64,000 nt of DNA, taken from contig OX422221.1 in the NCBI GenBank assembly GCA_949130495.1, positions 143,067,405-143,131,404 on the forward strand, written 5' to 3'. Positions 35,935-46,953 of the stretch are shown in pieces. Position 1 is the first letter of the stretch; the number at the start of each line of letters is the position of its first letter. The translations under genes were made by a program, and so were the position numbers. This stretch comes from Sambucus nigra (taxonomy: Eukaryota; Streptophyta; Magnoliopsida; Dipsacales; Adoxaceae). Under the pieces are notes generated by a model that was not told the DNA's origin, made no database searches, and saw only the letters and a list, made by a program, of their open reading frames with translations.

Positions 35935-36358
35935 CAAGGTTCTAAAAAACGCGGGGCGTGATCGAGGCGTGGAGGCCAAGCCTTAAGCCTTAGAAGCCTA
36001 GGCGGGCCTAGACGTAAAAAGGCATGAAAAGGCGTTTAGGCCTTTTTAATATATTTTAATATGTTTTAATTATAACAAGGCTATTAAAATACTAAAATTG
36101 TACATATCATAAAAATATGTCTGAATATTTGCAATTAAAAATACTATTTGATTATTTTGGATGAAATAATGGTCCGGTTTGTAAAAAAATCTTTAAAAGG
36201 CGATATCGTTTCACTAAAGCATTATTGTTTTTAGAAAAAAGTACGCCTTAAGGGTTTTACCAAGCATAAGGCGTCAAAATCTTAAGGCGGGGCGTTTCTT
36301 CCAAGCCTCAAGCCTAGGCGTGCCTAGGCGGAGCCTAGGCGGGTTTTTTAGAACAGTG
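35935..36358. mobile_element. hAT-type MITE, copy 2 (424 bp)
   Basis: Same termini as copy 1 (CAAGGTTCTAAAAAACGC and GGGTTTTTTAGAACAGTG). Flanked by a perfect 8-bp duplication CTTTTTTT at 35,927-35,934 and 36,359-36,366. Confidence 0.92.
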
Positions 36359-37273
36359 CTTTTTTTAATATATTTTTTATTTAAATTATTATTTTTTGGA
36401 TACTATTAAAGTATCATCGTCATCATAAGGTCGATACCTTAATAGTCACTTAGTAAATATACTTACTATTAGGGGTACTAGTTGCTAATTATCTAAAGGA
36501 TTCTCTATTTGATATGGCTTGTGGAGAAATTAGAAGTTTAAAGACGCAAGTTGTAACTTTTTACCGTATTAAATCAAATTAAAAAATTCATTATGTTTAT
36601 TGTATTCTTTCTTACATTTCTTGTCCCTTTCATGTTGTGTCGCTACCGCAAAGGTAAATTTCTTACCACCAAACAATGTAATCATATCATAAAATCGACC
36701 TAAAACCATATTTTGGTATATAATTGATTGTAAAGTGTTCTCTATATTTTTATTTAATTTTTACAATTTTATATGTTTTTTGTACCGTATCGTATGGTGT
36801 TTATTGCGATCAGATACGTAATATGTATCATGATTCAACAATTATGCTTCAAATATGTACTAATAATATGGGATGGATGGAGTGATTGGGATTGAGTGTA
36901 TGTGTGCAATTAAGACCAAACATGTAAAAATAATTATTAGTTTAATACTTTATTAAAAGTGGAATTTTAAACCCAAAATTATTGAAACCGAGTGACGAAG
37001 ATCTAATAATAAAAATGTAGATGCACAAGCAATAAAATGGGGAAAAAAATACCAATTAAGATCAGGCCCAACTGGATTAGTCCCGATTAAATGGTATAAA
37101 ATTAATTGATATTGGTGTTGCAAAGGCAATCCTGGGAATGAAAGTGTTGGTGGCATGATAAGAATTTTTGTAAGATTGTTGATGTGTATAGGATTGTTTG
37201 GTTGTGCAGGAGTATTCAACTTGATTGTATTGGTTCATTTCTATTTTTATTTTTCATTTTTAGATCGGGGTAT
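36359..37273. other. AT-rich intergenic sequence
   Basis: No coding exon, RNA gene or element with definable ends was recognised. It may include 3' flank of the hAT gene and, near 37,185, the edge of an unclassified small repeat (GGATTGTTTGGTTGTG). Confidence 0.5.
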
Positions 37274-38255
37274 TGTTGGATAAATTCCAATATTTTATTG
37301 ATATTTTATTTTTTAGTTGTTAATATTTTATTATATTATTGGTGTTTTATTTTAAACATAGTTTGGGTTTTTATTTAGAAAGTAGAAACATGAGCAAATG
37401 GGTGTGAAAGATATGGGGAGTGCTCAAAATCCCATATTGTCCCACATTGGAAGAATACTACAAAAAGTAGTGGTATATAAACTAAAGGACAACTAAGATT
37501 CTTAGTTGACAAGTCAAATAAGAGGCTATGATCCTACGCATCGCGGTGGTGCTTAAGCACCACCAATCGCGACACGCGTAAGCGCGACACGCGGCGCGCG
37601 AAAGGGCGATTGGGCGACTTAGGGCGCATTGCGCGCTTTGACGCACACTTGGCATCGTCGCTTGGAGCGTGGGAGCCTAAAGTTTTGACGAGGTAAAACA
37701 GATCAACGGTTGTGATTAAACGATCCGATCAAAGGGTTTAAAATCCGAAACGACTTGATCTAAACCGTTAGATGAACTCGTAGCGTTTCGTGTAGGGGAT
37801 GCCCATTCGCTTACGATGGGACGCCTAATCTGAACCGTTAGATCGCAGATGTTCCAAACAGGCACGATCCAACGGTTGCTGAGTCACTCCATGAAGAGCT
37901 GTGACTGTTGAAGAACAGTCATAGAAATGGCTATAAAAAGAGTTCCAGACCTCTGTTTTGGACACCGAAAATTGCTAGTTTCTCCTCTTTCCGTCCTCTA
38001 TACTTTGGCATTATCAAGTTACAAATTCAGAGTGTTCTCGGGTTTGATCAAACAGTACATAGTTTGAATCAAACAACTATTCATACACTGCATTGTATCC
38101 TGAAGGCAGATTCTATAAAACCCATTGTGTACTCGCGGTTCTGGTTCTGTCTCAACCGGATTGGAAGAAATTTTGCCTAAAAGAAAACGTTCAAAGAACG
38201 TGCCTTACAGAAATTAATTATTATATTTTGTTCTTTCCATAACAAAACTCCAACA
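37274..38255 (+). repeat. Solo LTR, probably copia-type (982 bp)
   Basis: Begins TGTTGGATAAATTCC and ends AAAACTCCAACA, an inverted TGTTGGA/TCCAACA pair. A perfect 5-bp TSD GGTAT lies at 37,269-37,273 and 38,256-38,260. No internal coding region adjoins, so it is a solo LTR left by LTR-LTR recombination. Long TGTTGG...CCAACA termini are typical of copia elements; the superfamily is an inference. Confidence 0.9.
37932..37939 (+). promoter_or_regulatory. Solo LTR TATA box
   Basis: TATAAAAA in the context GGCTATAAAAAGAG, placed two-thirds into the LTR where a copia U3 promoter is expected. A cluster of CCGTTAGAT-like repeats precedes it. Confidence 0.65.
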
Positions 38256-38404
38256 GGTATGTCCTCATGTTGTCACCTGGGAAGACGCTATTTCTCCCCA
38301 TAAGATATGATGAAATGAAATGTATGGAGATTTCGTTCCTCTTCCATGAAATAAATACTGAAATGGAAAACATGAAATGTCTAGTCCAAACATAATAAAC
38401 TTAC

Positions 38405-40101
38405 CTTGGAATGTTTCCACATGTTGTCGTAATTGGGAAATTTTAAAACGTTAACATCTGGATCCCTTGATGAAAGATGAACTTCTTTAGCAAAGGTTGC
38501 AATTTCGCGAGATATATCATATGCACTGGGTCCACTTCCAATCATCACCACAACCTGCTAAGTCATCGGTATATCATTCAACTATTATGATTTCACACAT
38601 CCTAAGATAGCAATATGAGGTAAAAACACAATTCTAAATTTATTAGTTGTAATAATGATCAGTGTTTTAGAACAGAAAAGTATTAGAGCGATCCACATTT
38701 TGGGACTTAAAATTCAAACTTAATGACATGGTACTGTCATGTTATTAGCCTCATCAGTCATAAATTCATAAATTTATTTGAGAACAAAAAAACTAGGTAG
38801 CATTTTCTACTAAAAAAAAATCTGTTTTCTAAAAAAAAAATTATACTGCACATAAAAATTATTTTCTTTGAATAAAAAATAGGAACAACACTTATATATA
38901 CCACATACCGTTGACGCGAATCATTTTTTAAAAATAATATAAATATAGTGAAATAAGTTTTTATGGGTCCCCTCAAATGTTTAAATATCGCACGAAAAAA
39001 CTTAACTCAAAAATAATTTTTTTGCTATTTTAAAAAAATAGTCCGCATCTGCGGTACGTATAGGCATTCCGACAATTTATTCATACCACTGGCGCGGACC
39101 ATTTTTTTTAAATAGTAAAAAAAATATTTTAGTATTTTTTTACTCTTTGAAAAAAAAATGGTTCGCACCAGTGGTATGTATAAGTGTCATCTATATATAC
39201 CGCTGGTGCGGACCAACATATTAGAAAAAATGCTCTGCGTCAGCGGTAATTATAGGTGATCGGACCGCCTATACATAATGCTGGCGCAGACCATTTTTTT
39301 TAAATATCACACAAAAAAACTAAACTAAAAAATAATCTTTCTACTATTTAAAAAAAAAATGGCGTGCGCCAGCAATATGTATACAATTTTAGAAAAAAAG
39401 GGTCGGACCGCCTATACATACCCCTGGCGCGGACCATTTTTTTTAAATGATTATTTTTACCATTTAAAAAAAATGGTCCGCGCCAGCGGCATGAAAAAAA
39501 TACCACTCCATGTCACGTGTTTTATTTTGGTCTTATTTCTGAAGGGCCGCGTCAGTAACACACATTGAGTGTTTTTATGCGGTGGGTGACTTTTTGGAAC
39601 AAAATAAAAATACTTGGACTAAACCTGTATTAAAAATATTTGAGGGACTATTTGATATTTGATCCAAAAAATTAACATTATAATGTATTTTAACACATAA
39701 TTTTAGCATATTTTTTTTTATATATAGCGTGTATTTATGTTTTTTAAATGGACTATTTTTTTGTAATTTGAAAGTTATATTTTGGGGGAAAAATAAATTT
39801 ATAGAGTGATAAAACAAATAAATATAGAGATGTTTGGAAATAAATAAGTATTGTTAGATTAGCCACATCATTAAATTTGAAATTTAAGTAAAAATCTCAT
39901 GTTGAGAACAAGTATCAATGATTTTCAATTATGTTTAGCACTCAAATTGTGAATTACAGTTCAAAAGTCAAAGGACAATAAATGGTGGGAATATTTCTCA
40001 TCAAATTTTATTAAAGTACGAATTACTAACCTGTCCACGAAATGGTTCGGGGATGCGATAATTGTGGCTGTGTACTTCTTTTCCGGGCCATTTCTCAATA
40101 C
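38405..40101 (-). pseudogene. Flavin-containing monooxygenase gene fragment (two exons)
   Basis: Two consecutive minus-strand exons. Exon 40,031-40,101 (71 nt) reads GIEKWPGKEVHSHNYR then IPEPFRGQ. Exon 38,405-38,554 (150 nt, exactly 50 codons) reads VVVMIGSGPSAYDISREIAT ... VHLSSRDPDVNVLKFPNYDN. Both have canonical splice signals (donors GTTAGT and GTAAG, acceptors TAG and GCAG), matching phase and no stops. This is the central part of plant FMO GS-OX-like enzymes; GSGPSA is the NADPH-binding glycine motif. The intervening intron would be 1,476 bp. I could not find the N-terminal FAD-binding exons to the right or the C-terminal exons to the left, so it appears to be a gene remnant or a transduplicated piece. 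A gene with very long introns is the alternative. Confidence 0.85.
39041..39491. repeat. Alternating inverted-repeat cluster in the FMO intron
   Basis: About eight copies of a unit with core ACCGCTGGCGCGGACC next to poly-T/A runs, in alternating orientation (for example 39,085; 39,156 inverted; 39,200; 39,350 inverted; 39,425; 39,463 inverted). It can fold into several long hairpins. It resembles the subterminal repeat zone of a DNA transposon, but ends and TSD were not identified. Confidence 0.75.
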
Positions 40102-40183
40102 CTACTTGAGAGACATTAATCAGCTTAATAAACATGATTTTTAACACGTTATCAATGAAACTAAAGTATAATAATAAATCAAA

Positions 40184-40390
40184 GGATTAATTACACAATA
40201 TCCCGTTAATTTTAACCTCACATTGACTTCACCACCTAAATTTTTGTTTTCCACACTTATCCTCATCTTTCGAAACAACTTCGAGTAATTCAATATCATT
40301 AGCACCATTAACTTTTTGAACGAAAATGTGATAATGTGTCATGCACATGAATACTCATGAGGATATTTTTTTGAGAACAACTTAAGGGCA
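40184..40390 (+). repeat. Mutator-like TIR fragment (left-facing end)
   Basis: Starts GGATTAATTACAC and shares its layout with the inverse complement of the sequence ending at 58,666 (GTGTAATTAATCC). A matching TSD was not found, so the element it belonged to is unclear. Confidence 0.35.
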
Positions 40391-40987
40391 AAAGGGTATA
40401 AAACCAAAAACTCTGTATCCCTCCCTCCTCATTCAATCTTTTGGTTCACTCTCACCATCAAGCCCATCTCCCACCAACAACATTCTAACCCCCACTTACA
40501 CCTCCACCCAAAGACGAAACTATGTAGGGAAAAGGGGGCCCACGTTCCCTTTAACTTTTGGAAATTTGAATTGTAGGCATATTTAATGATTTAGGATTAG
40601 TTTAATATGTCCTTCCAATTTTTTTTTAGGTCAATACGTCCATAATTATCATATTTTAAGTTTAATACCTTTATCTAAATTTTATTGATTTTAGTACATT
40701 TTTCATCGCTAGATGTGAATGTTTTGTCACAAAAGTGATTTGTGGTTATATTTACTGACAAAAAATTTATTGAAGTCAAAATAAAACTACTGAAAGGTAA
40801 GAAACTCAAAGCCGAATAATTATGAACATATTAAAATAAAATAAAAGCAATTTTTTTTGCAGTTTGTCAAAGAGTGATTCTCACAATGAATATTAACTTT
40901 TTTCTCTTTTAGTCATAAACATGAACAAACCCTTATTAAATTCTCCATGGAGTAATAGCAAGTATAACGCACTTGTGTGTTTTGGGG

Positions 40988-41245
40988 GAATTATACATAT
41001 CATTAACTTTTAAATTCAATATATTTTGCTTCAAATTTTCAAAATTTAAGTATTTGGCTCAATTTCATTTTTTCCCTAAACTTTACCCCATTTTTTACTT
41101 TTCCACCCGAACTTTCATTTTCGGCATTTAGCCCTCTGAACGTCCTAAATAATTACAAGTAACCCCCGACCATTAATACCATTACATTTTTTGACGAAAA
41201 AGTGGGTCATGCGTCATCCACATGAGGGTATTTTTGTCCAAAAAC
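40988..41245 (+). repeat. Second TIR-like fragment
   Basis: Related to 40,184-40,390. It resembles the inverse complement of 58,500-58,666 through the words ATTTTCGGCATTTA, TTACAAGTAAC, and AAAGTGGGTCATGC compared with AAAGTGAGTCATGC. Probably Mutator-type repeat debris. Confidence 0.4.
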
Positions 41246-42470
41246 ATATAAAAAAATTTAAACAAAATAAAAATAACACAATAAACCGTTTAAAAATATT
41301 TTAAAAAATAATATTATAGAAATACAGTTAAAAATTTGGAAATTAGAGAAAATATTTTAAAAATCTAAAAATCATGAAAATAAATATAAATGACAAAAAA
41401 AAAATATCTGAAAATATTATTTTTTCCAATGAAATTCGAAAATAATAGAAAACACTTCAAAATTTATAGAAAAACTTACAAAGATATGAAAATAACCTGA
41501 AAACCATCTACAGAGTATGAGAAATATTGAAAAATTACAAATAAACGGGGGAATAATAGAGAAAAGATTTAAAATTATAGTAAAACTTTTAAAAATATAT
41601 TTAAAATTTTTAAAAATTATAGAAAAATAAAATCAGAAATATTTAAAAATTCAATACCTATTAAAACTTGGAACATATGATAAGTTTTTGACAATGACAA
41701 AAAATCAAAATATTACATAAAATAATTTGAAAGGAATTTGGAAACATCCTAAATACATATTAAAAATTAGAAAAATACAGAAAATACTATAGAAAATCTG
41801 TAAGGGACAAAAGTTAATTAAAACAAGAAATGTCCAAACAAAAAAGCGGGGAAAAAAAATTAAAACGAGTGTTCAGCCCTGCAAAAAATTTAAACATAAA
41901 CAAAAAAATAGATGCCAGCCCGAAAAAATTACAGCCCCGATTAAAGAATTACAACCCTCCAAAAGATAAAACAAATTTTTAAATGATGAAAAAAAATTAC
42001 ACCCCACAAAATAAATTCAGCCAAAAAAACTATTTTCCTACAAAAAAAAATTAATCCGAGCAAAACAAATTCCAAAATTTCCATTACAATTTTTTTTGGG
42101 TGGTGGAGGGGGTTGTCGTGGGTGGAGGGAGAGGGGAGGTGGGGGACTTCCGTGGGTGGAGAAGCGACGAGGTGGGGGTTGTTGTGGGTGGATGGAGAGG
42201 AGCGGGCAGCCATGACTGCCACGAGAGAGAGAGAGAGAGAGCAATGCATATATATATATAGCCAGGCTCTCCGACGGGATAATTTAACCTGCTTAATCGA
42301 CGAGCTAATATCAGCCACACGATTTTGGGACCGCTTTGTCTTTTTAAGACCACATTGGGGGAACCGTTTTGTCTTTTTATGCCTATGTCTTTTTCTAATA
42401 TTTTTTGGAATAGAATTTTCTACCCCAATAATTTCTATGGTCTTTCAAGCTTATTTTAAAGCATAATTAA
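41246..42470. other. A-rich intergenic sequence with simple repeats
   Basis: No gene recognised. It holds A-rich low-complexity sequence, a GGTGG-rich stretch (42,095-42,210), (GA)n at 42,223-42,241 and (TA)n at 42,247-42,259. Confidence 0.6.
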
Positions 42471-42670
42471 TCTGGAAGTCTAAGTGTAGAAGTTTCAGGG
42501 CTACTGTTACTTCATAAGCTTTTTTCGTCACTATCGTACTGGAGTTCTGAATAGCGAGGATTATCTATATAAATAGTTTCTTCAGGGAGTCTAAAAATTG
42601 CAAGCGGTTTTGCAGGAAAATATTCTAGTCTTAAATACCTTATACGGTATCGTGGGTTTATCAGTCTAGT

Positions 42671-43198
42671 TTATTTATATATTTGATTAATAATATCAAT
42701 TATATCGTTATCTATAAATTCGTTTAAATTATTATCACCATAAGATGACAAAAATCTACGGTATGTTCTAGGGGCAGCTGTTTCCACGTTTTTAATGAGA
42801 GGGCGGATTCCTCCAGCTCTAATTAAAATAGCATTTGTTTCAGCTAATCTTTTTCGTCTAATAAATTTTAATATGTTTATGCTGTCTTCAAATATCCTAA
42901 TATATTCTTGATATTTTTTAGGTCTAGACAATTCTTCTGCAAAATCTTCAGTTCTTAATTTTTGTCTAAAGAGATCTCGGATCCAAGTTCTAATTATTTT
43001 TATTTTAGGTACTTTTCGTAATAACCACTTAATAACCTGGTCTATATATTTGAAAGTACCACCTGCGTATGTTAAAGAAGTTTCTATAAGTTCTTTATCT
43101 TTAGGGTCTGTAAGAGTCCAATCTTGAATTTCTCTAGTCAAGTCTAAATTTGTTTGATTAACAAATGCTAAAAAGTCTTCAGTGATTTGTAGGCTCAT
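42671..43198 (-). CDS. Viral ORF of unknown function (175 aa)
   Basis: Open minus-strand frame starting MSLQITEDFLAFVNQ, rich in Ile, Lys and Arg, with no recognised domain. It lies downstream of the viral polyadenylation signal, in what would be the pregenomic leader of a standard caulimovirid, or before the PBS if the integrated copy is circularly permuted. It carries the same AGAC-rich composition as the other viral genes. Function unknown. Confidence 0.6.
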   Translation of the reverse strand: MSLQITEDFLAFVNQTNLDLTREIQDWTLTDPKDKELIETSLTYAGGTFKYIDQVIKWLLRKVPKIKIIRTWIRDLFRQKLRTEDFAEELSRPKKYQEYIRIFEDSINILKFIRRKRLAETNAILIRAGGIRPLIKNVETAAPRTYRRFLSSYGDNNLNEFIDNDIIDIINQIYK

Positions 43199-43598
43199 AT
43201 AAATTTCTTTTTAAAATAATAATATGTAAAATAGTTAAGGGTTTGGTTCGAGTTATACCTTCCTCCTGATCTGCAATATCTTTATCCTCTTTCCTTTTTC
43301 TCTTTAGCCTTACTACTATTCTTCTCCGGTTTCGGCCTCCTACAACTCTCTTTTTATGTGTCGCACCTCAATTCACTACTTTGGCGTTGAACCCGTTTCC
43401 CGCATGTACATCTTCATGCGTAATGCCCACCTGGCTAACGGCTCACGACAAATCGGCACCTGATGGGGGTTCACCAGTATAACATCTTGTGTGATACACC
43501 AGAGGTTCCACACAATAGTCCTCTATGAACAGAAAGTTGGAGACAATTTGAAAAATAATAACAACTCAACATAAGAGATTTCTGGAAAAGAAAATACT

Positions 43599-43604
43599 TT
43601 TATT
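43599..43604 (-). terminator. Viral polyadenylation signal
   Basis: AATAAA on the minus strand, about 165 nt after the TATA box. This spacing is like the short terminal redundancy between transcription start and polyadenylation site in caulimovirid pregenomic RNA. Confidence 0.55.
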
Positions 43605-43692
43605 GCATAGCATAAGTAGTTACAACTCTCCCCTCTCCCCTAACTATGAGAGGTTTACTCACTCATATACATATTACTTATTACAAGCTTAA

Positions 43693-43714
43693 ACTCTCTC
43701 TCTCTCTCTCTCTC
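43693..43714 (-). repeat. (GA)n tract in viral leader
   Basis: GA repeat on the viral sense strand (CT on plus) just after the predicted transcription start and before the polyadenylation signal. Confidence 0.8.
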
Positions 43715-43770
43715 TAATATTAATACTGGAAGTCTAACAACTGATATCCTTAAACTCAACTGGACGCTCC

Positions 43771-43778
43771 CTTTTATA
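43771..43778 (-). promoter_or_regulatory. Viral pregenomic RNA TATA box
   Basis: The minus strand reads CTATAAAAGGGAGCG, a strong plant TATA context in the non-coding gap between the last ORF (ending 44,376) and the leader. It would initiate RNA near 43,745. Confidence 0.6.
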
Positions 43779-44375
43779 GCTCAATGGCACTACAAATGAC
43801 TGGTAACCGGCTGTCAAAAGCAATTCGGTGGAAGAATATAAATTATTAAAGAAACTTTGTCTTAAGAATCTTATCAGCTGGGTCTACAGGTTTTTAACAT
43901 CTTTTGATAATTGGGGAACCTTTTTCTTTTTGAAAAGAAAGGCCAGCTGATGGGGCGTGCCAAGTCTTCATCATGAGTCTTGTCGTCTTGTAATAATGCA
44001 AGAGCATCAAACAATGTCTTCGTCTTTTTTATCAGTCTGGTGGCCCATGTGGGGCAAGCATCCTTTTGCTTTATGGAAAGCAGAGTCTAAGTAAATGAGT
44101 CTTCCGTCTTCAATAATTCTTCCACAACTGAGGGGCCCTTTGTTGTATCTGTGTCTTCTTCTTCCTTGTCTTGGTTTGGTAGGGCATTGTTGAAAAATTC
44201 ATCAATGAGGTCTACAGTTCTAAGGCTATCTAGCAAAGTTATCTCTACCATTTCCTTGGATTCTTTCTTGAGCCTTCCGTTGAATGGCTCATCAGCTTGG
44301 ATTATCAGGTCTTCTTTGTGGTAGGCACATGTCTTCTCCTGTTAATAACTCCATAATTTCAATTGTCTCCATGGC

Positions 44376-44726
44376 TTAAGCAATCTGGAGTTTTGACTTA
44401 TCAACAATTAAATCTTTAGTCTCGTCTTCTGATAAAATATTAACGTCTTTGAATATATAATTGAAAAATCTAATAAGTCTAGATCCTTCAACTCTCATTC
44501 CTCTACAGGAACTTGGAGCAATCTGATAGATTCTATCAAATAGAGGAAGGAAGTCTTCTACCTTCTTAGCATACTCATGGACTATTTTTTTAAGAGCAAC
44601 AGAGTCTTCAATATCCTTTATCTGAATGAGTCCAATGAACCCATGGTCTGCAAGAGTTATATGAGCCATGTCTGATTTTCCAAAAAGATATATTTTTGGA
44701 ATGTCTTTGAAGAAACCTTTGATCAT
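44376..44726 (-). CDS. Viral ORF downstream of RNase H (116 aa)
   Basis: Open minus-strand frame starting MIKGFFKDIPKIYLF, no recognised motif. It sits between the polymerase region and the control region, where some caulimovirids carry a transactivator or other late ORF. No similarity to the transactivator can be claimed from inspection. It may be the remaining part of a longer gene. Confidence 0.5.
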   Translation of the reverse strand: MIKGFFKDIPKIYLFGKSDMAHITLADHGFIGLIQIKDIEDSVALKKIVHEYAKKVEDFLPLFDRIYQIAPSSCRGMRVEGSRLIRFFNYIFKDVNILSEDETKDLIVDKSKLQIA

Positions 44727-44863
44727 TAAGGATATCCATTTATTTCTGATAATAACATATTAAAATGATCAATAATGTTATTAGTTTCTTTTTGAAAGTC
44801 TTAAGCTAATAGGAGATTATTATGACCAAATGGTATAACAATCTTAGTCTTAAAAGTCTTTTT

Positions 44864-45830
44864 CTAATAAAAGAAATCAGTAGGTCTAGTTTTGGAGGTT
44901 TTTCCAAGAGTCTGAGCATAAGTATGAGTCTGAGGTCTAGGCACAGCAGTACCACTGAGCTGGGTAACTGCAAGTCTTTGAGTCCTCATGAATCTGGCAA
45001 TAGCTACCAAGTTTTGTTTGAACTCAATCCATAGTCTATTCTTCACATTCCACCATATGGCGTCTATAAGAGTATTTTCGTCATCTAAAAATTCTTGTCT
45101 AAATTTGATCAAGTCTGGGTATCTTTGATCGGGTCTATATTGGGGAAAGTACATCTTCCCAATGAATCTATTCTGAGCAATAATCTCTAGTCTAGATTTT
45201 TCTGGAGGAACAAAGATATCATCAAATTTTTCTAAGATTGGTCTTTCTTGAGAGTCTGGAATATGAGTCTGTCTTTGCGTTGTACCAACATTTGGTCTTA
45301 CGCGTCTAAGATAGTCTGCAACGTCTTCTCTGTTCAGTCTATTAGTTCCAGAGGAACTCAAGCTGTCTAGGTCTTCTGTTTGCAACATAAAATATGAAAT
45401 TATATTAGTGTTAGCAAACATTGGTTCTCTTGATATGATGTCTGGAATGGTATTTTTACTTCCCTTAATATGTATAACAGAGAAGTCATAACTATTAAGA
45501 AATTGTTGCCATCTAATAAGTCTATTAGTCCTTGATTTGGACAAGTCTAAGTCTCTGAATTCTACTACATAAGAAGAGTCAGTATAAACAGTAAAATGTT
45601 TAGGTCTAAGAAAAAGCATATATTTTTCTATTGACCTTACTATAGCTAAAACTTCTTTTTCGTTGGTAGTGTATCTTATTTCTGGGTCTGTAAAGGTTCC
45701 AGAACTATATCTACAAAGTTTTTTCTTTTTTATCTGATGATCAATGGCAAATTATATTGCTCCCCATTGTTTATCAGATGCCTCTATTTCTACTATAAAC
45801 TAGTCTTCTGCATTTGGCAGTTCAAGTAAA
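44864..45830 (-). pseudogene. Viral RNase H with C-terminal extension
   Basis: RNase H blocks: EIEASDKQWGA near 45,780, TNEKEVLAIVRSIEKYM near 45,640, then FTVYTDSSYVVEF and VIHIKGSKNTIPDIISREP. The reading frame is that of the RT but is separated from it by stops near 45,887 and 45,750. After RNase H the frame stays open for about 165 more residues (for example RLEIIAQNRFIGKMYFPQYR), an extension with no recognised domain that ends at 44,864. Confidence 0.85.
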
Positions 45831-45886
45831 GGAATATTCTTGACTGCATCTTTAATCTGTCTTATGACTTCAAAATTATCTGTAGT

Positions 45887-46700
45887 CTAATAAAAAGGAT
45901 TAGTTTTGTCTATTCCTTTTAATTTGATAGTTAAGCTTTGTCTTTTTGAGGCAAGGTCTTTAATAAAGTCTGCAGCACAATTAAGCAATCCTAAAAATGA
46001 TTGTAATTGTTTTTTATCTTTAAGTTGGTCTGAAAACTCAAGAATTTTTTTTGTTATGTGTTCTGCCAAGGATAATTTTCCTTTATTAATATGCATTCCC
46101 ACAAAGTCTATCTCAGTCTGAAGTAATTGCATTTTCCTTTCGAAAATAACAATACCATGTTTGTCTAATTCTAAAATAATCTTTTTAAGATGATTTACAT
46201 GCTCTATCTTAGTCTTACTGGCTATAAGAATATCCTCTATATAAACAAGACAAAATTCTGAATAAGGTCTAAATATATTATCCATTCTTCTTTGGAATAC
46301 TTGAGGAGCGTTCAAGTATCCAAATGGCATTACTAGCCATTCGTATTTTCCTTGGGGCACACTAAAGGCTGTCCAGGTAATACTGTCTGGATGCATCTTA
46401 ATTTGCCAGAAGCCTGATTTCCATTCAAACTTACCGAATATAATTCTATCTTCAATTAAATTAATCAAATTATTCTTATCTGGTATCTTATAAGAATCAA
46501 ATTCACAATTTTTATTTAATTGTCTATAATCTATAACCATGCGTCTTTTTCCTCTTTTATGTTCAGACTCATTTTGAACATAGAAGGCAAGGTTATTATG
46601 TCTACTTTTACTTTCTCTAATAATGCCTAATTTAAGCATTTCATCTATGTCTTTATTGAATTCTTCTTTATCTTCTTGTGAATATCCATTCTTATAGGTT
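45887..46700 (-). pseudogene. Viral reverse transcriptase
   Basis: The minus strand shows RRMVIDYRQLNKNCEFDSYK, LVMPFGYLNAPQVFQRRM and the catalytic box YIEDILIAS, followed by the thumb (ELDKHGIVIFERKMQLLQTE) and connection region. The box has Glu where the first Asp of YIDD is expected, which should abolish or strongly reduce polymerisation. The frame is open over 250 residues. The linkage to the protease upstream is in another frame. Confidence 0.92.
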
Positions 46701-46953
46701 CCACTATTAATAGCGGCGTCTGGGTTAATAGGGACGATTTCACAATAACTTTTGTCTTTATCCCACTTAGCGATGGGATTTTCTCCTAAAGTGCTAGTTG
46801 CCTAATCTTTTCCTTTTCTACTTCTGTATCCATTTTCTTCTGCTTGGATATAGCTTGAACCTGTAATAAGGTATGCTGGGCTTGATCTAAAATGTCTTGT
46901 TGTATAAGCGTTATTTGCTTATAACACTTTTGTTCTAGACACTTACATTCTTT

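Noticed and set aside
37185..38400. Small MITE split by the solo LTR (TGTTTGG words on both sides)
   Set aside because: The shared word is too short and no TSD or clear inverted repeat could be shown.
43230..43275. tRNA-like T-arm word (GGTTCGAG) in the viral leader
   Set aside because: No acceptor stem, anticodon arm or A box around it; also a poor match as a primer-binding site.
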